Position numbers and translations under genes: made by a program
In this document: positions 1 to 25,115 of the stretch, piece after piece
Layout: every line of letters starts with the position of its first letter
How positions within the stretch are numbered: the stretch's first letter is position 1
Notes under the pieces: generated by a model
Told to the model about the DNA's origin: nothing
The model's input: the letters and a program-made list of their open reading frames with translations, nothing else
Databases searched by the model: none
Assembly: GCA_030847615.1 (NCBI GenBank)
Contig: JAUMIR010000001.1
Coordinates: 445,648,687-445,712,686, forward strand
Length of the DNA: 64,000 nt
From: Gambelia wislizenii
Lineage: Eukaryota; Chordata; Lepidosauria; Squamata; Crotaphytidae
Direction of reading: 5' to 3'

Positions 1-69
1 TGTCAGAGCCACCACCTCACCAGCCAAGCAGCTCCATTGGAAAACCTGCCTGGTGCACTATTGCTTCTC

Positions 70-430
70 CTGAGGGCAGAAATGGGTGCCCAGAAATGTG
101 ATCAACAAGGAAGGGGCACTCTACCACCTCCTCATTGATCACACAGGTGCCATGTTTCTGTCCTCAGCAGAAGTGACAGCATGCCAGGAAGGGATTTCAT
201 GGAGCTGCTTGGTTGCTGAGGAAGCAGCGACAGCAGCTCTGACCAGGATCCATCCCCTTCCCTATGCTTCTCAGTGTGCCATTGCTTCTGCTGAGAGCAG
301 AAATGATGTTCCTGTGCAATCAAAAAGGAGGGAGTAGATTGACCCCCTCCTTGTTGATCATACACTTGGGTGTTCCATTCTGACCTAGCAGAAGCGACAG
401 CACACTAGGCAGGCTTTCCATGGAGCTCCT
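70..430. repeat. Diverged tandem duplication (period about 220 bp) with internal hairpin
   Basis: Bases 71-193 and 292-413 are alignable copies (CAGAAATG..., then AGAAGTGACAGCA / AGAAGCGACAGCA). Within the first copy TGATCAACAAGGAAGGGG and CCTCCTCATTGATCA can pair. It is part of the left-edge MLH3 intron; the rest of 430-904 shows nothing I recognise. Confidence 0.55.
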
Positions 431-904
431 CAGCTGGTAGTAAGCAGCTGTTGCACAACAACATGGAACAAGACAGTGGGGCCGATGTGGTGTTGGCCCA
501 CTTGGCCCATGTGGACAAGCAAGTTCTGTTGCGCCAGATTGGGCCCTGGTGCACGTGGCCACCATCATAATTGATTTGGGACCAGTCTGGAGCATAATGC
601 TCCGGACAGGCCTCTGTTAAAGCAACCAGTGCAGATGCGCCCCAAGTTGTACAAGCCCTAGATTAAGCCACTGCTGGTCCCTAACCTTTCTCTGAAGCAG
701 AAAGTTTACCCATTAGGTGTATTTAATAGTTTGCCCAAGACATACTACCTTCTGTTTTCAGTATTGCTTCCATGTTTCTTTTCCGAGGCTGAACTGTTGA
801 ACAGGAAGACAGAAAATCCTAATGCACACAGGACCTCCAAGGTACTTACTGCTCATCCCAGATTCAGGGCAGGCATAAAAAAATGACCTGAAACCACATC
901 TCAC

Positions 905-15179
<14,275 letters not shown>

Positions 15180-15240
15180 TGCAAAACCAGCAGGGAAAAA
15201 TCAGGAGACTGGAAATATATCACCATTTTCTCTGAATCTC
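15180..15240 (-). other. MLH3: MLH3 5' UTR part of the coding exon
   Basis: On the minus strand a pyrimidine-bearing acceptor (GTTTTCAAACAG) at 15241 precedes the ATG by 61 bases. A weaker alternative acceptor (ATTTCCAG) lies closer to the start. Inferred only. Confidence 0.5.
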
Positions 15241-15243
15241 CTG

Positions 15244-16329
15244 TTTGAAAACAAATAATTCAAAGTTTAATTTTTTTTAAGCCAAAGCCTTCACAAATCT
15301 CTTAGCATTTCCCTAGTACACTCTTGTGGTCATTCTTGTTTTCTCAGTTCCACTCCCTATTTTAGAAACATTCATCTACAGAATACTGCTTTTCATTTCT
15401 AGGTTGATTTACCACCTCTGTATATTCTGTTGATATGAACAATCACACACACACAACATCCAGTGCTACTGAAGCCAAAAGAGAATTGTGACACATAATT
15501 GATTTTTGTAAATTAAAACATACTGATTGCCACAAGCAATCAATTCGCAGGCCTAAGTATTGGCTTAAGACTACACACACTTCCTGGCATATTCTGAATA
15601 TTCCCCTCCACCTAGCATCAATGCACTAAAGTCTCATTGTAGACCAATTTAAAATGCTACAGCAAGCATAAAACTAATATTGGAAGCATTGATCTAGAAA
15701 CTAACTGCATGAGATCGCTAACATTTTTTATGCCTGCCAGTACTGTTCATTCAGACTTAGATTGTTCTGTGTATATGTCACCATATTTTTTTCTCCTTGT
15801 CTTAGTGAGCTATAGTCCTGTAGTCCAAACACTGACTGTCCGGGAGGATGGACTATTAAAAGAAGACAATAAAAAGAAAATACCAAGCAGCTAGTGTTTG
15901 GCTAATGTAATGCCAATTCCTTTCACCACAACCACGGATTCTCTACAAGAGAAATAATAATTAAAACACTGGTAGTAAGTAATCATTAAAACCAGTGGAT
16001 CTGGTTTTCACAATTCCATTCAGTTTTAAAACCAGTTGGGTCAGTCAGCCTAACCCTACCTCAGTCTGGGGTGAGAGGATAAAATGGGGTAACTGCTGCT
16101 TCTCACATATGCTAACCTAGGATGGCGGACGCCGAGGTCCTGCTTGGAGTTCACAGAGAACAAACACCTACAAGGCTCTGAATAAATTGGAAAAAAAAAT
16201 ACACCTGGGGCCCCTTCTTCTTTACAATACGAAGGTACTCCTGATGGTGAGGGAAGATGGAGGAATTCCCATCTCTTTGCTTCTCAGCCAGGTTGGCTCT
16301 GCATTAATTGGTGGCACAAGGCGGGAGGG
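15244..16329 (-). other. MLH3: MLH3 first intron
   Basis: No recognisable repeat apart from a short (CA)n at 15446-15456; no coding signal. Confidence 0.5.
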
Positions 16330-16750
16330 GGGCAGCCTGCGGGAGCGCGCTTCTTAGTCTAACCACAGGGGAGACCGGCCCGCCTTTTGTATATATGCGG
16401 TCAGGCCACGGCCTCCCGAGGAGAGGAAGCCAGGGCAGCCTCCCTCTCTTCCTCCTCCCTTTCGCCTGAGGGCGTAACGCCCGTCTCCCGCTCTCTTGTT
16501 CGCTCCGCCTTCCTCAACTGCGCAGAGCAGAAGACGTTCACCCAGGCAGGGCCAAACCGTCCAACTTCTCCCGCCCCTCAGCCATTAACTGTCACTCACC
16601 TCAAAACTGGACGTTAACGGCAACAGCCAGCGGGAAATATGAGGACTCCAGCAACCCCCGAGTCACTTTCCAACCCACCTCGAAAGGCATCGCGGTGCAT
16701 CTTGGGTCTTGTAGTTTCGCCGTCTTCACAACCCCTGTGGGCAGCATTTT
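16330..16750 (-). promoter_or_regulatory. MLH3: MLH3 promoter and non-coding first exon (GC-rich)
   Basis: The sequence is locally rich in G+C and CpG. On the minus strand a consensus donor (GAG|GTGAGTGAC, 16591-16600) could end a non-coding first exon starting near 16.7 kb. The intron to the coding exon would be about 1.35 kb. TSS position is inferred from CpG content and the motif at 16697-16715. Confidence 0.6.
16697..16715 (-). promoter_or_regulatory. ZNF143/STAF-type (SBS) motif in the MLH3 promoter
   Basis: The minus strand reads ACTACAAGACCCAAGATGC, close to the vertebrate promoter consensus ACTACAATTCCCAGAATGC bound by ZNF143. It sits about 100 bases upstream of the candidate first-exon donor. 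The palindromic MITEs nearby carry similar words, so chance origin from a repeat is possible. Confidence 0.45.
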
Positions 16751-16975
16751 TCTTTTCTGGATTTTCACACTACACTGTTGTAGTGTTACTATTCCACTTT
16801 AACTGCTCTGGCTGCCTCCTGTGGAATTCTGGGGTTTGTAGTTTAGTGAGGCCTAAGAGCTCTCTGGCTGAGAGTTGTAAATGCCCCTCCCTAAATTGCA
16901 AATCCCAGGATTCCACAGCTGGCAGCCATAGCAAATAAAGTGGAATAGTAACACTATAACAGTGTTGTGTGAAAA
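16750..16975. mobile_element. Palindromic MITE (hAT-like)
   Basis: GATTTTCACACTACACTGTT and its complement end a near-palindrome with the core TCCACTTTAACTGC...GGAATTCTGGGG. Related copies lie at 24370-24590 and 30355-30560. Confidence 0.65.
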
Positions 16976-17182
16976 TCTCAATACAGTATAGCAGTCTTAA
17001 ACTGAGGTCTCTTGTTACCACAAATCGCTACGTACGAGTGTACAGTGATACACATCGCTACACATGATGTGCTACTAATCAGGGACGGGGGTGATACAGT
17101 ATTTAGCGATTCTCAAACGAGCCCCCAAGGATGGGATTCAATAGCAACAAAATAAATCTTGATCGATGGAACAAATACAGTA

Positions 17183-17422
17183 CAGTTGTCCCTTCATATT
17201 CACTGGGGTTTGGTTCCAGGACCACCCCCACCCCCCGTGGATACCAAAATCCATGAATACTCAAGTCCCATTATATGCAATGGCATAGCAAAATGGTGTG
17301 CCTTATATAAGATGGCAAAATCAAAGGTTTGCTTTCTGGATTATTATTTTTTAAAGAATATTTTCAAGCCGTGAATACTTAAATCCATGGATACTAAATC
17401 TGTGGATATGGAGGGACAACTG
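17183..17422. mobile_element. Tigger/pogo-like MITE, 240 bp
   Basis: CAGTTGTCCCTTCATATT ... GAGGGACAACTG, TA on both sides. Copy B of the surrounding duplication shows the empty site (AATACAGTACTGTA). Confidence 0.85.
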
Positions 17423-17453
17423 TACTGTATTTTAAGGGGGTTTAGAGCTAGAG

Positions 17454-17837
17454 CAATGGCTCTTAACCTTTTCTTTACCAAGGACCCCCTTTAAATATCT
17501 TTTGTTGCTGCAGACCCCATGACTTAAAGATTTAAAACCTTCATAGTACCTGATAATAATACTAATACAATTACACCAACCATTAAACCTTCCCTCAGAG
17601 GCACTGGAGGGGAAGGGAAGACTTTTCTTCTGCTCCTTCCTACAAGTTTGTGGCTAGAGTTGATTGAATGGCAATGCGCAGGCCCAGCCAGCTAGCCAGC
17701 CTTCACCTTGGCTCCTGTTACATGGCTGCTCCACTGTGGAGAGGAGGTGGACCAAGGAGTCTTAAAGCCTTTGCAGACCCCCTGTGAGGACATCACAGGC
17801 CCCTGGGGGTCCACGGACCACAGGTTAAGAACCACTG
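17454..17837. mobile_element. hAT element fragment, about 384 bp
   Basis: Ends CAATGGCTCTTAACCTTTT and AGGTTAAGAACCACTG are terminal inverted repeats; interior has GGACCCCC and GGGGGTCC words. The flanking 8-mers agree at 5 of 8 positions. Confidence 0.6.
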
Positions 17838-17913
17838 GTCTATAGCAATCTTAAACTGAGGTCTCATGTTACCACAAATCTCTACATAATACACATTGCT
17901 AATCAGGGATGGG

Positions 17914-18151
17914 GATCTCTCTCTCTCTCTGGCTTTTCTTCACAAATGAAGATTCAGGAAGGACTCATCCCACACTTTCTGCAAGCGCGCTGATGACTGA
18001 AAAGGCCAATCGGAGATAAACATGTCCGGTTGCAGAAAGCACAGCAGAAGGTCTCCTTGGGTGATGTTTCCGGGTTCGGATTCTTTCGGTGTTGTCATTT
18101 CTCTTCAAGACTTGTTCAGCGTGAGCTCTCAAATAAGGCTGCAGCATTGAT
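17914..18151 (-). mobile_element. 3' fragment of LINE family A
   Basis: Minus-strand 3' end with an AG-dinucleotide tail, matching the 3' regions of the elements at 19826-20398 and 49190-50815 (GAAGATTCAGGAAGGACTCA). Confidence 0.8.
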
Positions 18152-19127
18152 ACAGTACATATTTAGTGATTCTCAAACAAGCCTTTCAGGATGGGATCCA
18201 ATAGCAACAAAAGAAACCTTGAGCAATGGAACAAATACAGTACTGTAGTTTAAGGGGGGGTTGTGCTAGAGGTTTTTGTTTGTTTGTAATGAAAAGGATA
18301 TCATTTGGTTCCTAATATAGCATGCTCATTGGATCAGATGATCCCCGTGAGTGCCTATTCTGGGCTTCCACTCTATGCAAAGGCCAAAGCTGGAGAAAAA
18401 AAGAAGCAGGATGGCAAAATCTACCCTACTCAATTGTCAGCTGAGAAGCGGGGTGATTATAGTGGCGTTCCACTTCAGGCACCAACAATGTGATGTATAT
18501 ATGAAGCAAAATGTACATACTATAGCTGTTACTAGGAAACATTTGGTTCCTCCCCTGTGCTTCAGTTAAGAGATCTTAACCTTATCTCTATATGTGTACA
18601 ATATCAGCTAGAAACCAAAGCAGGGCCTGTAGCATTACTAAGGCCAGTGTCACCTCTGCCTTTGATGGTGTCGCCTGGTGCAGTTCAGCCTCTCCACACA
18701 CCCCTAATGCCACCACTTAGCAGGGCAGTGTTTATGTGGTGTATATGCACAAGTTACACTCTTATTATGCTCTCAGTTCATCACCTTTGAGTACCAGTCA
18801 TATAAAGTAGCCTTCTCAATCCAGTACAGATGGCAAACACATGGAATATTTGTAATGCACTACTTTATGTCCACACCATTATGTACTCTGCCATATCATA
18901 ATGGGAAACAGGTGGCCATGGGTTCTCAGGGGCTATGCCAGAGGAGTGTATGAGGTCCATCTATTAAATAACAAGACTGTGTTTCTACCTTTCAGACAAA
19001 TCAGGGAGAACTGATTGTGAATGCTTGAGTGGTGACTGTGAACATGTCTGAACCTGCATGACAAACATCAGCACTCTCAGCCGTTCAGTTAATTGTCAGT
19101 TGTCATTTAAAGCAGCTGCGTTGTCTG

Positions 19128-19720
19128 TTGTGTGCCGGAAAAACGCTAAGTATAAAAGTCGAGCAATGTGACATTCTGCAGCAACTTGAGGTGGACCCAA
19201 ACTTTTTTCAAAAAATCATCACTTGTGGTGAAACCTGGATCTTCCAGTATGATCCTGAGACAAAACAACAGTCAATGTACTGGAAAACACCATCATCACC
19301 AAGAATGAACAAACCACATCAAAGCAAGTCCACATTCGAAGCCATGCTCAAGGGCGTAATTTTGGCAGAATGGGTTCCAGAAGGCAGAACAGTAAACCAG
19401 CATTATTATAAGGAAGTTTTAACAAAGCTGAGAGAAAGAGTAAAAAAGAAAAAAGAAAAGAAAAAAGGCCAGAACTGTGGGAAAAATTGTTTCATTCTTC
19501 ATCAAACAATGCACCTGATCACATAGCACTTTCTGTGAAGCAGTTTTTGGCTGATAAATGCAATACTACTTGAACATCCTCCATAGTCGCCAGATTTGAC
19601 ACCAAGTGACTTTTTCTTTTCCCTAAAGTGAAATTGATGCTTAAAGGAACATGCTTTGAGTCAATTGATGCATAAAGAAGAACACGGCAGATGTGTTGAC
19701 ACAGCTGACAGAAAATGATC
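19128..19720 (+). pseudogene. Mariner transposase pseudogene
   Basis: The frame 19128-19526 contains TCGETWIFQYDPETKQQSMY and VPEGRTVNQHYYKEVL, typical of mariner transposases (SETMAR-like family). The first catalytic Asp is replaced (CGETW where TGDETW is usual). The region of the second is missing, and the HHDNAP / SPDL-CDFFLFP part (19490-19625) is broken by frameshift and stops. It cannot encode an active enzyme. Confidence 0.85.
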
Positions 19721-19825
19721 CACTCCACACCTTCGATCCACTCCATGCCTTGGAAAACAAGACTGCTTTGGTGCGTGGGTGTGAACGGGGAGTATATTGA
19801 AGGAGACAGGCATTAGAATTGTAAT

Positions 19826-20398
19826 CTCTCTCTGGCTTTTTTTCGCAAACGAAGATTCAGGAAGGACTCATCCTGCGTTTTCTGCAAGCGTGCTGGTGAC
19901 TAAAAAGGCCAATCCAAGATAGACAAGTCCGGTTGCAGAAAGCACAGCAGGTTTCCTTGGGTGATGTTACCGGGTTGTGATTCTTTCTGCGTTGCCATTT
20001 CTCTTCAAGACTTGTTCAGCATGAGTTCTCAAATAAGGCTGCAGCATTGTGGACAGTGTGTCTCCATGCCTCCCGATGTGAGGCCAGGGCGGACCATTGT
20101 TGGTGATCAATTTGGCCGAGCCTGAGATGTTGTTTCAGGGAGTCCTTGTATCGCTTTTTTGGAGCGCCCCTCTTACGCTGACCCGTGGCGAGTTCACTGT
20201 AGAGTACTATTTTTGGGAGGCGATGGTTCTCCATCCTAGACACATGCCCTGCCCAGCACAGCTGTGTTCTCAATATCATGGCCTCAATGCTGGTGATCCC
20301 TGCTTGCTCAAGGACAGCAACATTCGTCACATAGTCAGTCCAGTGTATATTTAGGATTGTGCGTAAACAGCACTGGTGGAAGCGTTCGGGAGTCGTAA
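19826..20398 (-). mobile_element. 5'-truncated LINE family A inside the mariner
   Basis: A minus-strand frame (TNVAVLEQAGITSIEAMILR, then LCWAGHVSRMENHRLPKIVL) is the C-terminal part of a non-LTR reverse transcriptase. The 17-bp target duplication GGCATTAGAATTGTAAT is perfect at 19809-19825 and 20399-20415. Confidence 0.92.
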
Positions 20399-20478
20399 GG
20401 CATTAGAATTGTAATACTGTACATATAAATAAAGATGTGTTATTGTATCAGTCTTGTATTTAATAGACAGACCTTGTA

Positions 20479-22665
20479 AGCTCTGACAACAGCTGGCAAT
20501 GCTGAATATAATCCTTGAAGCAGATATAAGAACTAGTCTAGCTTAATATAGACAGGTGCATCAGCATAAGGATAGTGACAAATTGGCTATAGATACTATG
20601 CATGGAATAGCTGGGAGCTCCAGTAGTGCAGGGACTATCCATATGAGTAAAATCACAGATCTTCAAGGTACTTTACACAAAGTATAGGACAGATGTCATA
20701 ATTTAACAGTTTTCTTATTTTATCTGAACAGAGTGTAATGTAAGTTAGGATCTTTATAGATGCACTGTGATGGAATGGGAAGCAGTTAATAAGGGCTGTA
20801 TTGATAGGTGACACAGTGCATAACAATAAATGTGTACTGCAACCCAAACAAGAATGTAAATTTGTAACCCCATGGGAACTGCCTCTTAAATTTAGATTAA
20901 ATCTAAGACTTATTTCAGAGTACCACATTAAGTTTCACTCCACGGAACAGCACAAGCAACTTCTCCAGAAAAGTTGCTACTCCTATACTCAACTTTTCCA
21001 CAATGCTCTTATAGCTAACCTTACCATCACACTATCATGTGTCCACTTTGGTTCATATTGCAGACATGAGAAAGCACATGTGCACTGGTGAAGTAACAAC
21101 TTACTAAGATCTGGCACCAGAACTCCCAAACCCTTTGAAAGAAGACTGCTAAACAACAAAACTAACAGAGTAAAATATCAGAGGCCCATTTCTTCTCTTA
21201 ACTGAAGTTGAAAGGTTTTAAATCCTCTGGCTTGAAGACTGACCAAATACAGTACCTTAAGTGCTAGAGCTTAAACATTTATATTGCTGTTGTGTGCTTT
21301 CAAATTGTTTATAACTTATAGTGACCCTAATGCAAACCTATCAAAGGGTTTTCTTGGCAAGATTTGTTCAGAGGGGGTTTGCCTTTGCCTTCCTCCAAGG
21401 CTGAGAACATGTACATTGCCCAAGGTAATTCAGTGGGTTTCCATGGCCAAGCAAGGATTCGAATCCTGGTCTCCAGAGTCATAGTCCAATGCTCAAACTG
21501 CTATGCCACACTGGCTCTCTAAACATTTATATACTAGGTTTTTAAAAGCAGCATTCATGGCTGCATTTTTGATGCAATGGGACCTATTTCTTCCTTGCTT
21601 TGTCCCCACAGGGATTTTGGTACAGTACTATATACCAAAAGTGGTGGGGTATACCTGTGGGACAAGTCTGTACATGGAACCCTGGAAGTTCATTATGTCT
21701 CTGTACAATGTTAGTGATGGAAGCATACGTTTCATTCCACAACTGTGCATTCAAATACATGGCTTTAAGTTTCTCCATAGGAATGAAGGGCAACTATTCA
21801 CTTATTTGGGAGAATACAAAGGGGAAATCCTGGGATACTACCCAGGAAAATCTTGCTCCTTGCCCCCATGACCTCAATCATTGAGAAATAATACATTAAG
21901 CTATAATCATAGGTCTCATGAAGGATAAAGCTAGCAGTGGTTACTAGCATTATGGCTATAACATGTCTTCATTATGTTTTTCAACAGAAGTTAATAGGGA
22001 ATGCAAGTAGGAATTGCTCTTGCACTCATGTTTTGCTTTGCTGGTTACTATGGGAACAGTATGCGGAACCAGATAGGCCTAATACAGTACAGTACACCAC
22101 TTATCATGTTCTCTGCCTTTTCCCTTGCATAGCCTCAGCTTAATATGCAAGTTCGTACTGGAGTGTGATAAAGTGTGAGAACTGGCTTTTCTGTATGTAT
22201 TATAGACTGGACTTATCCTAACTAAACTGAGCATTATCCTACACTAATTTCTTTGAAACAAATAATTTTGCACACACAAGCTCCCACATTCTGTCACATG
22301 TTGTACTCTTCACAAAGTATTAGGAACAACTGAAATAAAACAAAAACCTAACATATTTCATAAAACAACTAAAATAAATTATAATTTGTATGGGAACTAG
22401 AAATACCACTAACATTCCTGAACAAAATTATAAGACAGATAATTTACTTGCAGCTTTTCAGTGTGGCAATCCAAATTTTGCACATATTCATACTCCTTAG
22501 GTCACTGAGCCTATCTACTATTAGAACGTTCAATGCAATAACCATATTATATAAATAAATAACACTTAGGGCTAAAAAAATCTGCATGTGAACAATGAAT
22601 AAAAAGAAAATGAAAGGGGAGGCTTGAGGCTCTTTCAATTAGGTGCTGTCCTCCCTTGCCCCTTG
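20479..22665. other. MLH3-ACYP1 intergenic DNA / ACYP1 3' flank
   Basis: Apart from the Sauria SINE at 21275-21520 I see no gene or named repeat here. Short open frames around 21503-21884 overlap on both strands and match nothing I know. Confidence 0.5.
21275..21520 (-). mobile_element. Sauria-type tRNA SINE
   Basis: Read on the minus strand: AGAGAGCCAGTGTGGCATAG, a B-box-like GATTCGAATCC, CTTGCCAAGAAAACCC and a BovB-like 3' end GGTCACTATAAGT followed by ACAACAGC. Same family at 25968 and 61430. Confidence 0.85.
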
Positions 22666-22881
22666 TTATTTGACAATAGAAAAGTCACTATGGTCTAAAC
22701 GAGCAATCTTCTTCTCATTATGGAATTCAGCTCTGTCAATGTGGGACTTGGGACTTCCAGTCTTCTGAAGCCATTCTTGAAGCTGCCGCACCTTGACAGT
22801 TGGGCCTTGGATCTGTCCTTTCACAGTGCCATGGTTAGTGTTCTGGACCCAGCCAACCACACCTAGCTTTTTTCCTTGAGC
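22666..22881 (-). CDS. ACYP1: ACYP1 coding exon 2 with stop
   Basis: Encodes AQGKKLGVVGWVQNTNHGTV through FSIVK and TAA. Asn42 of the active site is in this exon. Confidence 0.96.
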   Translation of the reverse strand, partial: AQGKKLGVVGWVQNTNHGTVKGQIQGPTVKVRQLQEWLQKTGSPKSHIDRAEFHNEKKIARLDHSDFSIVK

Positions 22882-23727
22882 CTAAAGAAGAAAAATGCAT
22901 ATGCAGATACCCCTTAAAGAAGATGCAATAATCTGTCAGAACACACTCCTTAAAAGAGTAAGGCATCTGCTGTTTAAAACAAGTTTCTGTTATGTCAGCT
23001 CTTCACTTGTCATCTCTGGAAATGCAAACTGAATCTATGATGAAACAAGGGGCAATAGGTAGGCAACTGATTCTAACATCATTAATCTTGTATGTGTCTA
23101 CTTCCAAGTAAATTCTGTTAAATTCAGTGGGACTTACTCACTAGAAATGGATACAGAATTGCAGCCTAAGTTTACCAGCTAAAGCCTTTTAACATTACAA
23201 TTGTCTCTCTGTATCCACACATTTAAGTATTCATGGCTTGGAAATATTCTTAAAAAAATAATAATCCCAAAAGCAAACCTTGATTTTGCCATCTTATATA
23301 AGGGACACCATTTTGTTATGCCACTGCATATAATCAGACTTGAGTATTCACGGATTTGGGTATTCACGGTGGGTCCTGGAACCAAACCCCAGTGAATATG
23401 AATGGACAACTACTGTCCTATCCATGTCTACTCAGAAGTCAGCCCCTTATTTCCATGGGGATTACTCCCTGTAGGGACCCCAGAATCCAGCTTGAGGTCT
23501 TCAGAGCAGACTGCTCAGCACTACTGAACCCCAAATGGACTCCAGAGGAGGAACTAAAGCAGCCTAGCAGTTCTGCCAGCAGCCAAACCCTTGTTTTGCC
23601 AGAGTCGTGTGGACGGTGGACCCAGCAGTCCAGGCGCACCCACCTGGGTGTATTTGCGGAAAAAGACCCCTTGAACTTTCCCGAACACTTCATAATCGAC
23701 TGAAACTAGGCCATCCCCCTCAGCCAT
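22666..23727 (-). CDS. ACYP1: ACYP1, acylphosphatase 1 (complete, 2 coding exons)
   Basis: Acylphosphatase hydrolyses carboxyl-phosphate bonds of small acyl phosphates such as 1,3-bisphosphoglycerate in the cytosol. Exons 23727-23644 (28 codons) and 22881-22666 (71 codons plus TAA) join in phase 0 to 99 residues, the usual vertebrate length. The protein begins MAEGDGLVSVDYEVFGKVQG. The signature GKVQGVFFRK supplies catalytic Arg24, GWVQN supplies Asn42, and it ends HSDFSIVK. Splice sites are CAG|GTGGGT and CTTTAG|GCT. The open frame extends upstream of the ATG into a hydrophobic stretch, but an acceptor (TTTTGATCCAG|GGACC, exon start 23739) shows that stretch is intron. ACYP1 lies head to head with ZC2HC1C. 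Confidence 0.97.
23198..23410. mobile_element. Tigger/pogo-like MITE (reverse)
   Basis: Starts CAATTGTCTCTCTGTATCC after TA and ends GAATGGACAAC before TA. The interior is the reverse complement of the copies at 3640 and 17183. Confidence 0.7.
23644..23727 (-). CDS. ACYP1: ACYP1 coding exon 1
   Basis: Encodes the first 28 residues, with the phosphate-binding loop and catalytic Arg24. The ATG sits in ACCATGG, a strong Kozak context, 12 bases after the proposed acceptor. Confidence 0.95.
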
Positions 23728-23799
23728 GGTGGGTGGTCCCTGGATCAAAAGCAAAAGCACAATTAGGCCGGAAAGGAGACGCAGGGGCCCAGCTCCACC

Positions 23800-24200
23800 C
23801 AGCAGCCCCCAGCCAGCGCTCCAAGGGCATCCCGGCGGCGGCGGCGGCGGCATAGAGCCAGAGAGTCCCGCTTCCCGGCTCCGTCCTTCCCCCGGCAGCT
23901 CCCGCCTCAGGAGGGCTGGCGAGAGAGGGGAGGTGGAGGGGACGCGGGCGCTCCGAAAGGCCCCGCCTTCATTTGCCCCCTCATGAATAAGGGAAGGCGG
24001 GGGTCTCCCTGGGCACCTGCAAGTCCTCCCGGCCCGCCCAAGGGTTGGCCCGGCAGCCTGCCCGCCAGCTGCTCAGCAACCAGCGCGCGCGCTCAGCGCT
24101 AACCGCCACTAACGGCTCGGCTCGGCTCCAAAACCGGCTTCTCGGGCTTAACATGGCGCCCCCCCCCCCCGCTGACTAGAGAGGCCTTGCCCCGTAGAGC
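23800..24200 (-). promoter_or_regulatory. ACYP1: ACYP1 CpG-island promoter
   Basis: A dense CpG stretch with a (GGC)n run at 23833-23850, GC boxes and a poly-C tract at 24159-24170. It lies just upstream (minus strand) of the ACYP1 coding start. I could not fix the non-coding first exon; a weak donor candidate (CAG|GTGCCC) is near 24016. Confidence 0.65.
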
Positions 24201-24237
24201 GGTAGTGGGGCTGGCGTTCGGGCAAAGCGTCACGCTA

Positions 24238-24590
24238 CTACTATACCTTTGGGTCTCCAGATGGTTTGGACTTCACCTCCCAGCATTCCTGAGCATTGGT
24301 CGTACTGGCTGGGACTTCTGGGAGATGAAGTCCAAAGCATCTAGAGAAAGGAAGGAGTTTAACCACTGCACTAGGCTGCTCAACAGTGTTATTATTCCAC
24401 TTTAACTGCTGCGGCTTCCTCCTGTGGAATTCTGGGGATTGTAGTTTAGTGAGGGCTAAGAGCTCTCTGGCTGAGAATGCTAAACGCCCCTCCCTAAACT
24501 ACAAATCCCAGAATTCCACAGGAGGCAGCCATAGCAGTTAAAGTGGAATAATAGCGCTATAACTGTGTAGTGTTATAAGAGCCATCTGTT
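24238..24590. mobile_element. Two adjacent palindromic MITEs
   Basis: One near 24245-24345 (GGTTTGGACTTCACCTCCC ... GGGAGATGAAGTCCAAAGC). The other at 24370-24590 has the core TATTCCACTTTAACTGCTGC and its complement. Both lie between the ACYP1 and ZC2HC1C promoters. Confidence 0.65.
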
Positions 24591-24787
24591 GAATGGCAGC
24601 CATCTGTTGAATGAAATACGATTAAAAAAAAACCAAACCTAACGAAACAAAAAAAAAGTGACGATCACGTCGTAGGTAGAGGCGCCTATGTGGAAGAAAA
24701 AGAATCCATATTTGGACACTACCTTTATTAAGACCAACTCAAATGTAACGTGATTATCAACTAAAGCACAGTAAAATCTGTTTCAAT

Positions 24788-24791
<4 letters not shown>

Positions 24792-24818
<27 letters not shown>
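24792..24818 (+). repeat. (TG)n microsatellite
   Basis: About 13 uninterrupted GT dinucleotides, followed by a MITE remnant (GGACTTCAACTCCCAGCATC ... GGGAATTGTAGTC, 24836-24902). Confidence 0.85.
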
Positions 24819-24996
24819 TTCTCTCTGAAGATTGCTGGACTTCAACTCCCAGCATCTCCTGCCCGCATAACCAAGGCCAAGGGATTATGGGAATTGTAGT
24901 CTAACGTCATCTGACAGGCCCAATTTGCACCGCCGCTACAGTTACCCACGAGAGAGAAACAGACCGGAAGTGGCTCGAGGGAGCGTCCGAGTGCAT

Positions 24997-25009
24997 GTTG
25001 CTAGGCAAC
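24997..25009 (+). promoter_or_regulatory. RFX X-box, perfect palindrome
   Basis: GTTGCTAGGCAAC matches the consensus X-box of RFX factors, which drive ciliary and spermatogenic genes, with both half sites intact. It lies about 100 bases upstream of the proposed exon-1 donor. Confidence 0.65.
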
Positions 25010-25115
25010 TGCGGTAAACAGCCTCGCTGGACTGGAGACTCGGAGCAAGCGGGGCGGGGGGGGGGAATGTGTGCCTAGCGCAGCCGGGCAGGTCTTGCGG
25101 GGCGCGTGAGTGCCA

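Larger units (their letters stand above)
16987..18265. repeat. Diverged local tandem duplication with separate TE insertions
   Basis: Copy A (16987-17182, 17423-17453) and copy B (17841-17913, 18152-18265) share TCTTAAACTGAGGTCTC, AATCAGGGA.GGGG, GATACAGTA.ATATTTAG, and AGCAACAAAA. Copy A received the Tigger MITE and the hAT; copy B received the LINE fragment. Confidence 0.75.
18951..20476 (+). mobile_element. Degenerate mariner, interrupted by a LINE
   Basis: Imperfect terminal inverted repeats (GAGGTCCATCTATTAAA at the left; complement of GGTCTGTCTATTAAA at the right) and TA on both sides. The internal frame matches a mariner transposase. Confidence 0.85.

Noticed and set aside
1..660. Possible terminal MLH3 exons at the left edge
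   Set aside because: No sequence matching the remaining MLH3 C-terminus was found on the minus strand; the region is a diverged duplication.
23554..23853. Longer ACYP1 with a hydrophobic, signal-like N-terminal extension
   Set aside because: A good acceptor (TTTTGATCCAG|GGACC) lies between the extension and the ATG, and the family starts at MAEG; the stretch is intron and 5' region.
24836..24902. ZNF143-type word ACTACAATTCCCATAATCC near the ZC2HC1C promoter
   Set aside because: It is part of a palindromic MITE whose ends naturally read ACTACAA...CCCA; not evidence of a site by itself.
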